From contig NZ_JAGIAW010000001.1 of NCBI RefSeq assembly GCF_017744655.1, positions 930,001 through 994,000 on the forward strand: a stretch of DNA of 64,000 bases, given 5' to 3'. The translations under genes were made by a program, and so were the position numbers. This document shows positions 34,909 through 43,955 of the stretch, one piece after another. The notes beneath the pieces are model-generated. The model was not told where the DNA came from, did not search any database, and was given only the letters and a program-made list of their open reading frames with translations. The DNA comes from Devosia sp. (lineage in GTDB: Bacteria > Pseudomonadota > Alphaproteobacteria > Rhizobiales > Devosiaceae). Each line of letters starts with the position of its first letter. Position 1 is the stretch's first letter.

Positions 34909-34923
34909 GTTCCGTCTATGTTC
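34909..34923 (+). promoter_or_regulatory. LexA operator 2 (alphaproteobacterial SOS box)
   Basis: GTTC-CGTCTAT-GTTC, a second perfect direct-repeat site 10 bp beyond operator 1 and 21 bp before the ATG. Two opposed operators suggest tight autorepression. The ATG inside this box (34918) is in frame with lexA but rejected as the start because it sits in the operator. Confidence 0.88.
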
Positions 34924-34944
34924 CGATTCTGGGGTCGCCGGGCA

Positions 34945-35652
34945 ATGCTGACGCGCAAACAACACGAACTTCTCATGTTCATTCATGAACGCATGAAGGA
35001 AAGCGGCATTCCGCCGTCCTTCGATGAAATGAAGGATGCGCTCGATCTCGCCTCCAAGTCCGGCATTCATCGGCTGATCACCGCGCTTGAAGAACGTGGC
35101 TTCATCCGCCGCCTGCCCAACCGGGCCCGAGCGTTGGAAGTGGTAAAGCTCCCAGACTCGATGAACCCGTCGCTTGGGGGACGCAAGGCGCGCTTCGAGC
35201 CCGCAGTCATCGAAGGCAATCTGGGCAAGGTCGCTTCGCCCCCCGCGCGCAGCACCGACGACTATGCCCGCCCGATCTCGATTCCGGTCATGGGCCGCAT
35301 TGCCGCCGGTACACCGATCGAGGCGATCCAGAGCCATTCCCACACGATCGCCGTCCCCCCGGAAATGCTCGGCGCTGGCGAACATTATGCGCTCGAAGTG
35401 CGCGGCGACTCGATGATCGAGGCCGGCATTTTCGACGGCGACACCGTGCTCATCAAGAAGCAGGACACGGCGTCCACGGGCGAGATCATCGTCGCCTTGG
35501 TCGATGATGAAGAAGCCACCCTCAAGCGCCTGCGTCGCAAGGGCAATACGGTCGCCCTCGAAGCCGCCAATCCTGCCTATGAAACCCGTATCTTCCCGCC
35601 GGACCGCGTAAAAGTTCAGGGTCGGCTCGTTGGTCTCCTGCGGAAATATTGA
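34945..35652 (+). CDS. lexA: SOS repressor LexA
   Basis: 235 residues from ATG 34945 ([17 protein letters not shown]). N-terminal winged helix, self-cleavage site Ala-Gly in [10 protein letters not shown], and the S24-type catalytic Ser in [13 protein letters not shown] with Lys in EATLKRL. Activated RecA triggers its cleavage and SOS induction. It controls itself through two operators upstream. In many rhizobia comEC follows lexA closely; here 11 kb of other genes separates them. Confidence 0.97.
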   Translation: MLTRKQHELLMFIHERMKESGIPPSFDEMKDALDLASKSGIHRLITALEERGFIRRLPNRARALEVVKLPDSMNPSLGGRKARFEPAVIEGNLGKVASPPARSTDDYARPISIPVMGRIAAGTPIEAIQSHSHTIAVPPEMLGAGEHYALEVRGDSMIEAGIFDGDTVLIKKQDTASTGEIIVALVDDEEATLKRLRRKGNTVALEAANPAYETRIFPPDRVKVQGRLVGLLRKY

Positions 35653-36032
35653 TGAGCGGGGCCGCCACACCTGAAGCGGCGATGGCGGCTTATGCCGAGC
35701 TGATCAATCGACACGATTTCGCGCTGCTGATCCCGCTGATCGATCCCAAAGCCAGCTTCTGGTTCAGCTCCGGCACTTACGAGGGCCATGAAGCGGCGCG
35801 CGACGCCTTCGAACGTACCTGGCAACGTCTTGCCGACGAGACCTATTGGCTAGAAGACCTTCGCTGGATTGCCAGGAGTGCCGAAGCCGCCAGTTGCATT
35901 TACCGCTTCCACTGGCGCGCGACCATCGAGGGCCAGGTCGTAGAAGGCAAGGGCCGCGGAACGACGGTTCTCGCCATGGGAGAGAGTGGCTGGCATATTG
36001 TGCATGAGCACCTGAGCGCTTTCCCGGAATGA
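35652..36032 (+). CDS. SnoaL/NTF2-like protein
   Basis: 126 residues. ATG 35652 overlaps the lexA stop by one base (TGATG), so it is likely co-translated and SOS-linked. The sequence (AAMAAYAELINRHDFALLIPLIDPKASFWFSSGTYEGHEAARDAF in parts, with a GWHIVHEHLSAF end) fits the NTF2-like/SnoaL cone fold used by small hydrolases, isomerases or ligand binders, often called DUF4440-like. Its function is unknown. The 211 bp after it contain no gene. Confidence 0.75.
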   Translation: MSGAATPEAAMAAYAELINRHDFALLIPLIDPKASFWFSSGTYEGHEAARDAFERTWQRLADETYWLEDLRWIARSAEAASCIYRFHWRATIEGQVVEGKGRGTTVLAMGESGWHIVHEHLSAFPE

Positions 36033-36243
36033 ATGAAAGCGCTCCACAAGCCGGCATACGCGGTTGGGAACACCACTGCTAAAGCAAGGCTCTTATGGCA
36101 CTGGGGTTCGACCCACGACGAGCGGTGGGCTATGCTCCTGATGTCGCGAGGCGAACTAAATAGCAAAATTTAAGCCGATTTTTAGCGCCGTCGCGCATCC
36201 TTTGGCCTGACTCTTGGCTGTCTAGTTGGAGGCGAGGACCGCG

Positions 36244-38040
36244 ATGCGCATCAGCACGATCACCAATTGGGCCTATGCCTTGACTGTGGGACTGACCTTG
36301 TTGTCAGGCGGCTCCTTCATCATTGCAACGCATTACGCGGATCGCGAGCGCGATGCCCTCGATACCGCATGGAAGATCGATGAAAGCGTCGAAATGCTGG
36401 CCCGGGCAGCCGAGCTAACCACTGAAGACGCTAGACTTTTCGTTTTTACGGGCGAGCAGCGCTACCTCGAGGCATTTCGGGCGACTCTCGCGGAAGAGCG
36501 GGAGCGGGAACGCGCCATTCGCGTGTTGAGGGAAAAGGGACTGCCCGAAGAGGAGGCGGCGGCGCTTCGTGCGGTAGAAACAAAAGCCGAAATTCTCGAT
36601 GCGATCGAAGAGCAGGCAGTCGCAGACTTCGCCAATGGCGCCGAGGATCAGGCCAAAGCGGCTCTTTTTTCTCCCGAGCACGAGGAGGCGCAATTCGGCC
36701 TCCTGAACAGCGTTAGCCATTTTGTCGATCTCGTCGCGCTGCGAACGCGCGGGGAAGTAGAACGGGCCAGCGCACAGGCGGGGCTTTGGGGCACGATCGC
36801 CAAGTCGATGCTCGCGCTGACGGCTCTCGTGTTCCTCTGCGTGCTCTATTTCGTCCTGACGCGGCGCGTGACCCGGCCTTTGCTGCGCATGAGCGACGTT
36901 GTGCAACGCCTTGCCCGGCAAGACTACGATGTTCAGCTTCTCTCGGATGGGCGTCGCGACGAAATTGGCGACATGAATGAGGCCATCCAGATATTTCGCG
37001 ACAATGGACTTGAGCGGGAGCGTCTCGATGCCGAGCGCCGCAAGGACCAGCGGACCAAAGATCAGATTCTTCAATTGATGCATCGGCTCCAGGCCTGCCG
37101 CCAGGAAGGAGAATTGGCGCCCGTGGTGGCCCTGTTTGCTTCGCAGCTCTTTCCGGATCTGTCCGGCCATCTCTTCATCATGAACACCGGTCGGACGGCG
37201 CTGGTCGCCAAAAGCAGTTGGGGCACTCCCACCCTGTCGGGCGAAGAGTTTGCCGCCCTCGAATGCTGGGGCATTCGAAGGGGCCGTGCGCATCTCAGCG
37301 ACGGTGCAAATAACGACGTCCGGTGCCTTCACCTTAGGGAACAGGAGGCGAGTTCCGCGCTTTGCGTCCCGCTCTCCGCTCGTGGAGACACCGTCGGGGC
37401 CCTCTATTTCGAAGAGGCCGAAGGTGGCACCGCCCTGGACAATGCCCGAACATATGTCGAGCTGATCGCGGAAAATTTGGCTTTGGCGATTGCCAATCTT
37501 CAACTGCGGGATCGACTGGCCAACCTCGCCGTGAGGGATCCGCTGACAGGCCTGCTCAATCGGCGCTCGCTCGATGAAAATCTGGCGGACCTAGTGCAGG
37601 AAGACAGGGATGATCCCACAGCGCTGATGATGATCGACATCGATCATTTCAAACGCTTCAACGATCAATTTGGGCATGACGCCGGCGACTTCGTCATGAG
37701 CCAGGTTGCCGCCATCATCACGAATGTCGCCGGGCATGGTGGAATAGCGCACCGCTATGGCGGAGAAGAGTTCGCGGTAATATTTCGCGAGCACGACGGC
37801 GCCGCGGCGTTACAAAAAGCAGAGGCGATAAGGCACGCCATCGAAACCGCGCCGATCGACTACCAAGGGCAGCCACTGGGAACCGTGACAGTTTCTGTCG
37901 GAGTGGCCACGACGGAGGACAACCGGCCAAAGGCGACGCTGATGCAGCGGGCCGACGCGGCGCTTTTGCAGGCCAAGTCCAGTGGCAGAAATGTGGTCGT
38001 TTGCGATTGGTCTGGTCGCGCAAACAGGCGTCTTGCATAG
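36244..38040 (+). CDS. Membrane-bound GGDEF diguanylate cyclase with HAMP and GAF-like domains
   Basis: 598 residues. A TM helix (ALTVGLTLLSGGSFIIAT) is followed by a helical periplasmic sensor, a second TM (MLALTALVFLCVLYFVL), HAMP (RRVTRPLLRMSDVVQRLARQ), a GAF-like domain about residues 270-420 and the GGDEF domain with RYGGEEFAVIF. The residues at the I-site position are not RxxD, so product inhibition may be absent. It makes c-di-GMP in response to an unknown signal. It opens the accessory block after lexA. Confidence 0.9.
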   Translation: MRISTITNWAYALTVGLTLLSGGSFIIATHYADRERDALDTAWKIDESVEMLARAAELTTEDARLFVFTGEQRYLEAFRATLAEERERERAIRVLREKGLPEEEAAALRAVETKAEILDAIEEQAVADFANGAEDQAKAALFSPEHEEAQFGLLNSVSHFVDLVALRTRGEVERASAQAGLWGTIAKSMLALTALVFLCVLYFVLTRRVTRPLLRMSDVVQRLARQDYDVQLLSDGRRDEIGDMNEAIQIFRDNGLERERLDAERRKDQRTKDQILQLMHRLQACRQEGELAPVVALFASQLFPDLSGHLFIMNTGRTALVAKSSWGTPTLSGEEFAALECWGIRRGRAHLSDGANNDVRCLHLREQEASSALCVPLSARGDTVGALYFEEAEGGTALDNARTYVELIAENLALAIANLQLRDRLANLAVRDPLTGLLNRRSLDENLADLVQEDRDDPTALMMIDIDHFKRFNDQFGHDAGDFVMSQVAAIITNVAGHGGIAHRYGGEEFAVIFREHDGAAALQKAEAIRHAIETAPIDYQGQPLGTVTVSVGVATTEDNRPKATLMQRADAALLQAKSSGRNVVVCDWSGRANRRLA

Positions 38041-38092
38041 CGAAGCTTTGCCCCCCGGCCGGGCCGGAGGGCATGCTTGCGTATTCCGGGGA

Positions 38093-39037
38093 CTAAGAGG
38101 CGTTCTGCCGCTCCAGCCAGCCGAGAATGGCCTTATTTGTCTCTTCCGGCTTTTCCTGCTGGATCCAGTGGCCGCAATCGAGCGTGATCACGTCCACATT
38201 CGGAACGAAGCTAGCAAGCCTGGCTGAAGGAGGAATCAGGTCGCGCGCGCCATAGATCATGAGCGTCGGTTGCCGGATGATGGGGTCAGCACCCGCCAGC
38301 AAGTGCCAGTTCCGGTCGAGGTTCCGGTACCAATTGATACTGGCCGTGAACCCGGTCTTTTCGAAGGAGGAGACAAAAACGGCAAGCTCGCTATCGCTCA
38401 TCACAGGCTCGCCGAGCGGCGCTTCTGCCTTGGCGAGATTGATCATGACCATCCCCGGTTCGGGTTCCTTGAGAGGCTCGTTCTTCCGGTAGAGGTTGCG
38501 AAGGAAGCGGAGCGTATTCTCTTCCAGAATGGCGTCCGCCACGCCCGGTTGCCGGTTGAAATGAACGAAATAATGGTCGCCGCCAAATATCTGCTCCAGG
38601 AACGCGATCCAGGGTTGTTCGCCGCGCTCCTGGTACGGCAGGCTCAGATTGATGATTTTGTTGACGCGGTTGGGGTGGAGCAAGGTCAGGCCCCAGACAA
38701 CCATCGCGCCCCAATCGTGACCGACAAAGGTGGCGTCGTCGTAGCCAAAATGATCCAGAAGCGCGACGAGATCACCGGACAGATGTTCAATGTCATAGGC
38801 GGTGACGTCGTCTGGAAGAGACGAGTTGCCATAGCCGCGCTGGTTCGGAACGATGACGTGGTAACCCGCGGCAGCAAGGGCCGGTATCTGACGATGCCAG
38901 GCAAAGGCATGCTCGGGCCATCCATGACAGAACACGATGGGGTTTCCCTTGTTTTCCCGCCCTGCCTCAAAGACTTCGAGGGTCACGCCATTGACTGAAA
39001 TAAGGGTGGGGTTGGGAAAATCGATCGTATTGAGCAT
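38093..39037 (-). CDS. Alpha/beta hydrolase, epoxide-hydrolase type
   Basis: 314 residues. Oxyanion-hole motif HGWPEHAFAW, nucleophile elbow VGHDWGAMVVW with Asp, and acid/base region DLIPPSARL with a C-terminal LDCGHWIQQEKPEE His. The HGWPE and GHDWG pair is typical of soluble epoxide hydrolases and fluoroacetate/haloalkane relatives; the true substrate is unknown. It is divergent from a WYL regulator (39126) across an 88-bp gap with repeated GTCATTCA-type motifs, probably its control region. Confidence 0.9.
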   Translation of the reverse strand: MLNTIDFPNPTLISVNGVTLEVFEAGRENKGNPIVFCHGWPEHAFAWHRQIPALAAAGYHVIVPNQRGYGNSSLPDDVTAYDIEHLSGDLVALLDHFGYDDATFVGHDWGAMVVWGLTLLHPNRVNKIINLSLPYQERGEQPWIAFLEQIFGGDHYFVHFNRQPGVADAILEENTLRFLRNLYRKNEPLKEPEPGMVMINLAKAEAPLGEPVMSDSELAVFVSSFEKTGFTASINWYRNLDRNWHLLAGADPIIRQPTLMIYGARDLIPPSARLASFVPNVDVITLDCGHWIQQEKPEETNKAILGWLERQNAS

Positions 39038-39125
39038 TGGTCATTCACCTTAATGGTTGTTTACGACCGCTGCCTAAAAGTGAATGGTGCCAAAATTTGA
39101 CGCCATTGAATGACACCATCTCCTC
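39038..39125. promoter_or_regulatory. Divergent promoter region with three TCATTCA-type motifs
   Basis: GGTCATTCACC (39039-39049), its inverse AGTGAATGGTG (39079-39089) and TTGAATGACACC (39106-39117, inverse of GGTGTCATTCAA) lie between the hydrolase and WYL-regulator starts. They may be operators of the regulator. This is pattern reading only. Confidence 0.4.
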
Positions 39126-39845
39126 ATGAAAGCTCGTCTCCGACAAGACGCCATCGTGCGCAGCCTTCGCCGAAACGGCACTTCGACAATCGCGGACCTG
39201 GCAGAAAAGGTCGGCGCATCGAGGCGCACCGTATTGCGCGATATCGGCGCGCTGCGCGACGAGGGTTTTGTCATCCATTCAGAACCCGGGCGCGGCGGCG
39301 GCCTGCAGCTCGACCCGCAGTCGGTTCAGACCACGGCGCGGCTATCGGTCGCCGAGGTCTTTGCTCTGCTCATTAGCGTCGCGTCCATGCGCGCGGCGGG
39401 AAACCTGCCATTTTCTGATCTCGCCGATGCCGGGCTTGCCAAAATCGAAGCCGCTTTGCCGTCGGACAAATTGCGCGACTTGCGCCGATTTCTGGACTGC
39501 TTGCATGTCGGGCAACTTGCGCCGCAGGTGGACATATCGGACATGCGGGCAATGGACCCAACGCTGCTACCCGCGTTCGAAGCGGCATTTCTCCAGCGGC
39601 GACGCCTGCGCTTTCAATATCGCGACTCGAAAGGGGAGATCACCCACCGCAATGTTGAGCCGCAGGCCATGCTCATCCTGCCACCCCTTTGGTATTTGGT
39701 GGCGTGGGATCCAGCGCGCGTGGCCTTCCGCCATTTTCGCATGGACCGGATCAGCGTCCCGGAAATAGACGACAGCGCAACGTTTCAACGGCGGCATGTT
39801 CCCTTCGAGGATCACGTCCGCCCGGTTCGCGATCTGTCTCGCTGA
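39126..39845 (+). CDS. YafY-type transcriptional regulator (HTH_11 + WYL)
   Basis: 239 residues. N-terminal HTH (MKARLRQDAIVRSLRRNGTS with IADLAEKVGASRRTVLRDI) and C-terminal WYL domain (LPPLWYLVAWDPARVAFRHF). WYL proteins sense small ligands or nucleic acid ends and regulate transcription. It is divergent from the epoxide-hydrolase-like gene and is its likely regulator. It is followed by a 480-bp gap with structured sequence. Confidence 0.92.
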   Translation: MKARLRQDAIVRSLRRNGTSTIADLAEKVGASRRTVLRDIGALRDEGFVIHSEPGRGGGLQLDPQSVQTTARLSVAEVFALLISVASMRAAGNLPFSDLADAGLAKIEAALPSDKLRDLRRFLDCLHVGQLAPQVDISDMRAMDPTLLPAFEAAFLQRRRLRFQYRDSKGEITHRNVEPQAMLILPPLWYLVAWDPARVAFRHFRMDRISVPEIDDSATFQRRHVPFEDHVRPVRDLSR

Positions 39846-39961
39846 ACTCTGCGCTTCGGCATATCCCCAAGCCCGAAACTCTCCGCGCGATCCACCACCG
39901 CCAACGTCCCGCCGGCAAATGCCTTTCGCGGTCACCGCAAAACTTATCCCCAGGCCCTGCC

Positions 39962-40123
39962 CGCCGTGCCACTATCGCCCCGTTCCCACCGCAACACGCG
40001 GTACCGACGAAGTGCCGGGTGGGAAGACGGGCTGCTTGAGGTCGCTCAGGCAGGTGCGTGGATGCCGACCACCGGTCAAGCGGCAGTGAGCCCCCGTTGC
40101 ATCTCAGGATGCTTCCGACGGCG
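39962..40123. ncRNA. Candidate structured RNA (unknown family) between the WYL regulator and the dehydratase
   Basis: Closing helix CGCCGT (39962-39967) / ACGGCG (40118-40123) encloses at least four hairpins. H1: CCCGT+TCCCACC (39979-39990) with GGTGGGA-ag-ACGGG (40018-40031). H2: CTGCTTGAG-gtcg-CTCAGGCAG (40032-40053), nine pairs with one G-U. H3: TGCC+GACC-acc-GGTC-aagc-GGCA (40063-40085). H4: GCATC-tcag-GATGC (40099-40112). Neither strand shows a plausible open frame. It matches no RNA class I can name; either strand could be the transcript. The rest of this 480-bp gap is the inverted repeat and terminator after the dehydratase, plus 39846-39961, where I see nothing. Confidence 0.45.
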
Positions 40124-40188
40124 AACTGGACCGTAAAACCTCAAAAGGGGACCGCTCGAGGCGTGCGCAAAAAATCCCGATCGTGGGA

Positions 40189-40236
40189 AGCGGCTTTCGC
40201 CTCTTTCATTTTACCTTTTTTTGGGCGAAAGCCGCT
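40189..40236. repeat. Perfect 13-bp inverted repeat
   Basis: AGCGGCTTTCGCC (40189-40201) pairs with GGCGAAAGCCGCT (40224-40236) around a T-rich 22-base loop. It lies downstream of the dehydratase terminator and may be a second, fail-safe hairpin. Confidence 0.7.
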
Positions 40237-40264
40237 CTCCACCGTGCAACCGCACCGCCAACAA

Positions 40265-40299
40265 AAAGGCCGGGCGGCACTTTGTGCTGCCCGGCCTTT
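40265..40299 (-). terminator. Terminator of the dehydratase gene
   Basis: AAAGGCCGGGC(G)GCAC / GTGC(T)GCCCGGCCTTT: about 16 pairs with a 3-base loop and one mismatch or wobble. Read on the minus strand it is followed by TTTTGT, and lies 27 bp after the stop. Confidence 0.9.
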
Positions 40300-40325
40300 G
40301 GTCAAAGCGTGGTTGCGCCTCAAGC

Positions 40326-42134
40326 TTAGTGGTTGTCGCGCGGCAGCCCTTCGGTCTGGGCGATGCGCTGGTACTTTTCGGCGGGCTTCAGAATGGCGCC
40401 CTCACCGAGTTGGCCGACGATGCCGCGCTGAATCTCCTGCCACGGGGTCTGGTGCTTGGGGTACTTGTAGCCGCCAGCAGCTTCGAGGGCAGCGCGACGG
40501 GTCGCGATTTCCTCGGCCGAGATCAGGATATCGGCTTCGCCCTTGTTGAGGTCGATGCGCACGCGGTCGCCGGTCTTGAGGATGGCGAGATTGCCACCAG
40601 CGGCAGCTTCCGGCGAAGCGTTGAGGATCGAAGGCGAACCCGAGGTACCCGACTGGCGACCGTCACCGATACAGGCGAGCGAAGAGATGCCCTTCTTGAT
40701 GAGGTAGGCCGGCGGACGCATGTTGACGACTTCGGCAGCACCCGGATAGCCGATCGGGCCGGCGCCGCGCATGAAGAGCAGCGTGTGTTCGTCGATGTCG
40801 AGCGAGGGATCGTCGATGCGGTGGTGATAGTCTTCCGGACCATCGAAGACCACCGCCTTGCCTTCGAACATGCCCGGGTGTTCCGGATTGTTCAGATAGC
40901 GATCGCGGAATTCCTGGCTGATAACCGAGGTCTTCATGATGGCGGTGTCGAAGAGATTGCCACGCAGCACGAGGAAACCGGCATCGACCTTGAGCGGCTG
41001 GTCGAACGGACGGATGACCTTCTCGTCCTGGATCGGCGTGTTGCGGCAGTTCTCGCCAATGGTCTTGCCGTTGACGGTCGGTGCGTTCTCGCGGATCAGG
41101 CCCTGCTTCATCAACTCGTTGACCACCGCCGGCACGCCGCCGGCATGGTAGTAGTCTTCGCCGAGATATTCACCGGCAGGCTGCAGGTTGACCAGCAGCG
41201 GCACCTTGTGGCCGTAGGTCTGGAAGTCCTGCAGTTCCAGTTCAACGCCGATATGCTTGGCAATGGCCTGGATGTGGATCGGCGCATTGGTCGAGCCACC
41301 GATCGCCGAGTTGACGACGATGGTGTTGATGAAGTTGTCCTTGGTGAGAATGTCGGACGGCTTCAGGTCTTCGTGCACCATGTCGACGATGCGCTTGCCG
41401 GTGCGGTAGGCCATTTCCTGACGATCGCGGTACGGCGCAGGAATCGCAGCAGAGCCCGGGAGCTGCATGCCGAGCGACTCGGCCAGCGAGTTCATCGTGG
41501 TGGCGGTGCCCATGGTGTTGCAGTAGCCGGTCGAGGGAGCGGACGAGGCGACGAGTTCGATGAACTGGGCGTAGTCTATTTCGCCGGCAGCCATCATCTG
41601 GCGGGCCTTCCAGACGATGGTGCCCGAACCGGTACGTTCGCCCTTGTGCCAGCCATTGAGCATCGGGCCGACCGACAGCGCGATCGCCGGGATGTTCACG
41701 GTGGCGGCGCCCATCAGCATGGCCGGGGTGGTCTTGTCGCAGCCGATGGTCAGCACGACACCATCGAGCGGGTAGCCATAGAGGACTTCGACGAGGCCAA
41801 GATAGGCAAGGTTGCGGTCAAGGCCGGCGGTCGGACGCTTGCCGGTTTCCTGAATGGGGTGGACCGGGAATTCGATGGCGATGCCGCCGGCTTCACGAAT
41901 GCCCTCACGCACGCGTTCGGCCAGCACCATGTGGTGACGGTTGCAGGGGCTGAGATCGGAACCGGTCTGGGCGATGCCGATGATCGGCTTGCCCGATTGC
42001 AGCTCTTCGCGCGAAACGCCAAAGTTCATGTAGCGCTCGAGATAGAGAGCGGTCATGTCCGGGTTTTCGGGATTATCGAACCAAGCACGCGAGCGCAGCT
42101 TCTTTTCGGCACCGGCGCCATTGTCAGTCGTCAT
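40326..42134 (-). CDS. IlvD/Edd-family sugar-acid dehydratase (probable galactonate/arabinonate type)
   Basis: 602 residues from ATG 42134 (AAGGAA upstream). Fe-S ligand motifs of the family: [28 protein letters not shown] and [20 protein letters not shown], plus [14 protein letters not shown] and [20 protein letters not shown]. This subgroup dehydrates pentonates and hexonates (L-arabinonate, D-xylonate, D-galactonate), not the branched-chain diol of IlvD. Because the divergent operon encodes a KDGal kinase and KDPGal aldolase, D-galactonate is the likely substrate, giving 2-dehydro-3-deoxygalactonate. The 286-bp divergent region at 42135-42420 must hold both promoters; I recognise no operator there. 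Confidence 0.88.
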   Translation of the reverse strand: MTTDNGAGAEKKLRSRAWFDNPENPDMTALYLERYMNFGVSREELQSGKPIIGIAQTGSDLSPCNRHHMVLAERVREGIREAGGIAIEFPVHPIQETGKRPTAGLDRNLAYLGLVEVLYGYPLDGVVLTIGCDKTTPAMLMGAATVNIPAIALSVGPMLNGWHKGERTGSGTIVWKARQMMAAGEIDYAQFIELVASSAPSTGYCNTMGTATTMNSLAESLGMQLPGSAAIPAPYRDRQEMAYRTGKRIVDMVHEDLKPSDILTKDNFINTIVVNSAIGGSTNAPIHIQAIAKHIGVELELQDFQTYGHKVPLLVNLQPAGEYLGEDYYHAGGVPAVVNELMKQGLIRENAPTVNGKTIGENCRNTPIQDEKVIRPFDQPLKVDAGFLVLRGNLFDTAIMKTSVISQEFRDRYLNNPEHPGMFEGKAVVFDGPEDYHHRIDDPSLDIDEHTLLFMRGAGPIGYPGAAEVVNMRPPAYLIKKGISSLACIGDGRQSGTSGSPSILNASPEAAAGGNLAILKTGDRVRIDLNKGEADILISAEEIATRRAALEAAGGYKYPKHQTPWQEIQRGIVGQLGEGAILKPAEKYQRIAQTEGLPRDNH

Positions 42135-42420
42135 CGTCAAATTCCTTTTCCGTCCGCCGCAGCGAACCGTGGGGCCTTGGTTGACCCCGTTCTATCACGG
42201 CAAACGCCCGTGTGAACGGCCCCAAGCGAAAAAATCATACAATTGATCGAGGCGGTGCAACAGACCCCAGATGTGCCGGAACGCTCTGAAAATCTTACCA
42301 ATCGAGGGGATCGCCAGCGCCTGCTCGGGTAGCGGGTGCAGCGGAACGCCCTGTTCAGAGCGGACGAAGCCCATTAGGGTCGCGCCGCATTCAATAGGCG
42401 TTCGTCGAGGAGAGTTTGGG

Positions 42421-43332
42421 TTGAGCGAATCTGTTGCGTGGATTGCCGTCGATTGGGGCACATCCAATCTCCGGGGCTGGACGATCGATGCGAGCGGCAA
42501 CGTCATCGCGTCCCGTAGTTCGCCCAAGGGCATGGGCAAGCTCAGCCGCGAAGAATTTCCAGCGGCGCTGGCCGAACTGCTCGACGGTGTCGATGTCGCT
42601 GGACCCACCGATGTTCTCGTCTGCGGCATGGCCGGTGCCCGTCAGGGCTGGCTTGAAGCGCCCTATCTCGAAGCGCCGACCGACCTGCGCGGCCTCCTAA
42701 AGGGTGCCGTTCGCCCCGATAGCGGTTCGGACAAACTGAAAGTCTCGATCCTGCCCGGCGTCTGCCAGAAGCAGGGTGCCGACAATGTCATGCGCGGCGA
42801 GGAAACTCAGCTTCTCGGCCTCGCCAGCACCCTGCCCGGCTATTCCGGCCTCGTCTGCATGCCCGGCACCCATTCGAAATGGGCGCTGCTTGACGGGACG
42901 AAGATCGAGCATTTCACCACCGCGATGACCGGCGAGATGTTCGAAATCCTGTCCACGCATTCGGTGCTGCGCCATTCGCTTGGCGGCGATCTCGATACGC
43001 CCGAGCGGGCCGAGGGATTTGCCGCCGGAGCGCAGACCGGCCTCGAAAAGCCGGCCGACCTCCTCGGCCAATTGTTCCGCGTCCGCGCCAGTGCCCTTGT
43101 TTCGGGCCGCCAGCCCGCCTGGTGCGCCGGCTATCTCTCGGGCCTGCTCATCGGCACCGAAATATCAGCCAATCGCCACCAGATCGGTAACGAACCCGTT
43201 CCGCTGATCGGTTCGCATGTGCTCTGCGCCCTCTATGGCCAGGTGCTGGAAATGGCCGGCGCTGCCGGCCGCCCCGTCGATGCTACTGCGGTCGTTCTGG
43301 CCGGCCTCAAGGCCGCCCGCGACGCCGCCTAA
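42421..43332 (+). CDS. dgoK: 2-dehydro-3-deoxygalactonokinase
   Basis: 303 residues from TTG 42421, preceded by GAGGAGAG; this start begins SESVAWIAVDWGTSNLRGW, the first ATPase phosphate motif. The DgoK pattern continues with GMAGARQGWLEAPY, MPGTHSKWALL, TAMTGEMFEIL and GLLIGTE. It phosphorylates 2-keto-3-deoxygalactonate to the 6-phosphate, which the following gene product cleaves. First gene of the plus-strand galactonate operon. Confidence 0.94.
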   Translation: MSESVAWIAVDWGTSNLRGWTIDASGNVIASRSSPKGMGKLSREEFPAALAELLDGVDVAGPTDVLVCGMAGARQGWLEAPYLEAPTDLRGLLKGAVRPDSGSDKLKVSILPGVCQKQGADNVMRGEETQLLGLASTLPGYSGLVCMPGTHSKWALLDGTKIEHFTTAMTGEMFEILSTHSVLRHSLGGDLDTPERAEGFAAGAQTGLEKPADLLGQLFRVRASALVSGRQPAWCAGYLSGLLIGTEISANRHQIGNEPVPLIGSHVLCALYGQVLEMAGAAGRPVDATAVVLAGLKAARDAA

Positions 43333-43343
43333 GGAAACTGACC

Positions 43344-43955
43344 ATGTCCCACCGCCACATCATCGCCATCCTGCGCGGCATCACCAATGACGAGGCCGTA
43401 CCGGTCTGCACCGCTCTCGTCGAAGCCGGCATCACGCTCATCGAAGTGCCTCTGAACTCGCCCAATGCGCTCGAAAGCATTTCGCGGGCCGCCAAGGCGC
43501 TGTCCGACCGTGCGGAAATCGGCGCCGGCACGGTTCTCACCGAGGAAAACGTACGCGCCGTCGCGGCTGCGGGCGGCACCTTCATCGTCTCGCCCGACAC
43601 CAATGAAGCCGTTATCGCCGAGACAGTGAAACTAGGCCTCAAATCCTATCCGGGCGTGTTCTCGCCCAGCGACGCCTTCAAGGCGATCCGCACCGGCGCG
43701 ACCGGGCTGAAATTCTTCCCCGCCGAAGTATTGGGTTCCAAGGGCATCAAGGCCATGAAAGCCGTGCTCCCGCCTGACCTCCCGCTCTATGCCGTCGGCG
43801 GAGCCAATCCCGACAATTTCGATGAATTCTTCGCCGTCGGCTGCGCCGGCTTCGGTCTCGGCACCTATATCTACAAGCCCGGCATGAGCGTCACCGAAGT
43901 CGCCGAGCGCGCGGCCACCGCGGTTGCCGCCTATGACAAGGGAGCAAAGGCATGA
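43344..43955 (+). CDS. dgoA: 2-dehydro-3-deoxy-6-phosphogalactonate aldolase
   Basis: 203 residues, a small TIM-barrel class I aldolase. IIAILRGITNDEA at the start, Glu in LIEVPLNSPNA, GAGTVLTEENVRA, and the Schiff-base Lys in GLKFFPAEVLGS. It splits KDPGal to pyruvate and glyceraldehyde-3-phosphate. It lies 11 bp after dgoK and overlaps the lactonase gene by 4 bp (ATGA). Confidence 0.95.
   Translation: MSHRHIIAILRGITNDEAVPVCTALVEAGITLIEVPLNSPNALESISRAAKALSDRAEIGAGTVLTEENVRAVAAAGGTFIVSPDTNEAVIAETVKLGLKSYPGVFSPSDAFKAIRTGATGLKFFPAEVLGSKGIKAMKAVLPPDLPLYAVGGANPDNFDEFFAVGCAGFGLGTYIYKPGMSVTEVAERAATAVAAYDKGAKA

Noticed and set aside
36101..36118. GGGGTTCGACCCA looks like a tRNA T-arm
   Set aside because: Stem pairing fails beyond one pair in canonical register and no acceptor, D-arm or anticodon arm can be found; also too near the NTF2-like gene's end.
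36170..36184. TTAA-N7-TTTA, close to a CtrA box, upstream of the GGDEF gene
   Set aside because: One mismatch to the TTAA-N7-TTAA consensus in an A/T-rich stretch; too weak alone.
39846..40325. Known riboswitch or RNase P/SRP/6S/tmRNA in this gap
   Set aside because: The conserved cores of those families that I know are not visible, so the region is left as an unknown structured candidate.
40221..42215. 664-codon open frame on the plus strand
   Set aside because: It is the antisense shadow of the IlvD/Edd dehydratase; composition is repetitive (Arg, Asp, Val rich) and no family is recognisable, while the minus strand has full-length Fe-S motifs.
42195..42629. 144-codon minus-strand frame across the divergent promoter region and dgoK
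   Set aside because: Half of it is antisense to dgoK, and the rest has no recognisable domain and no good start; treated as non-coding.
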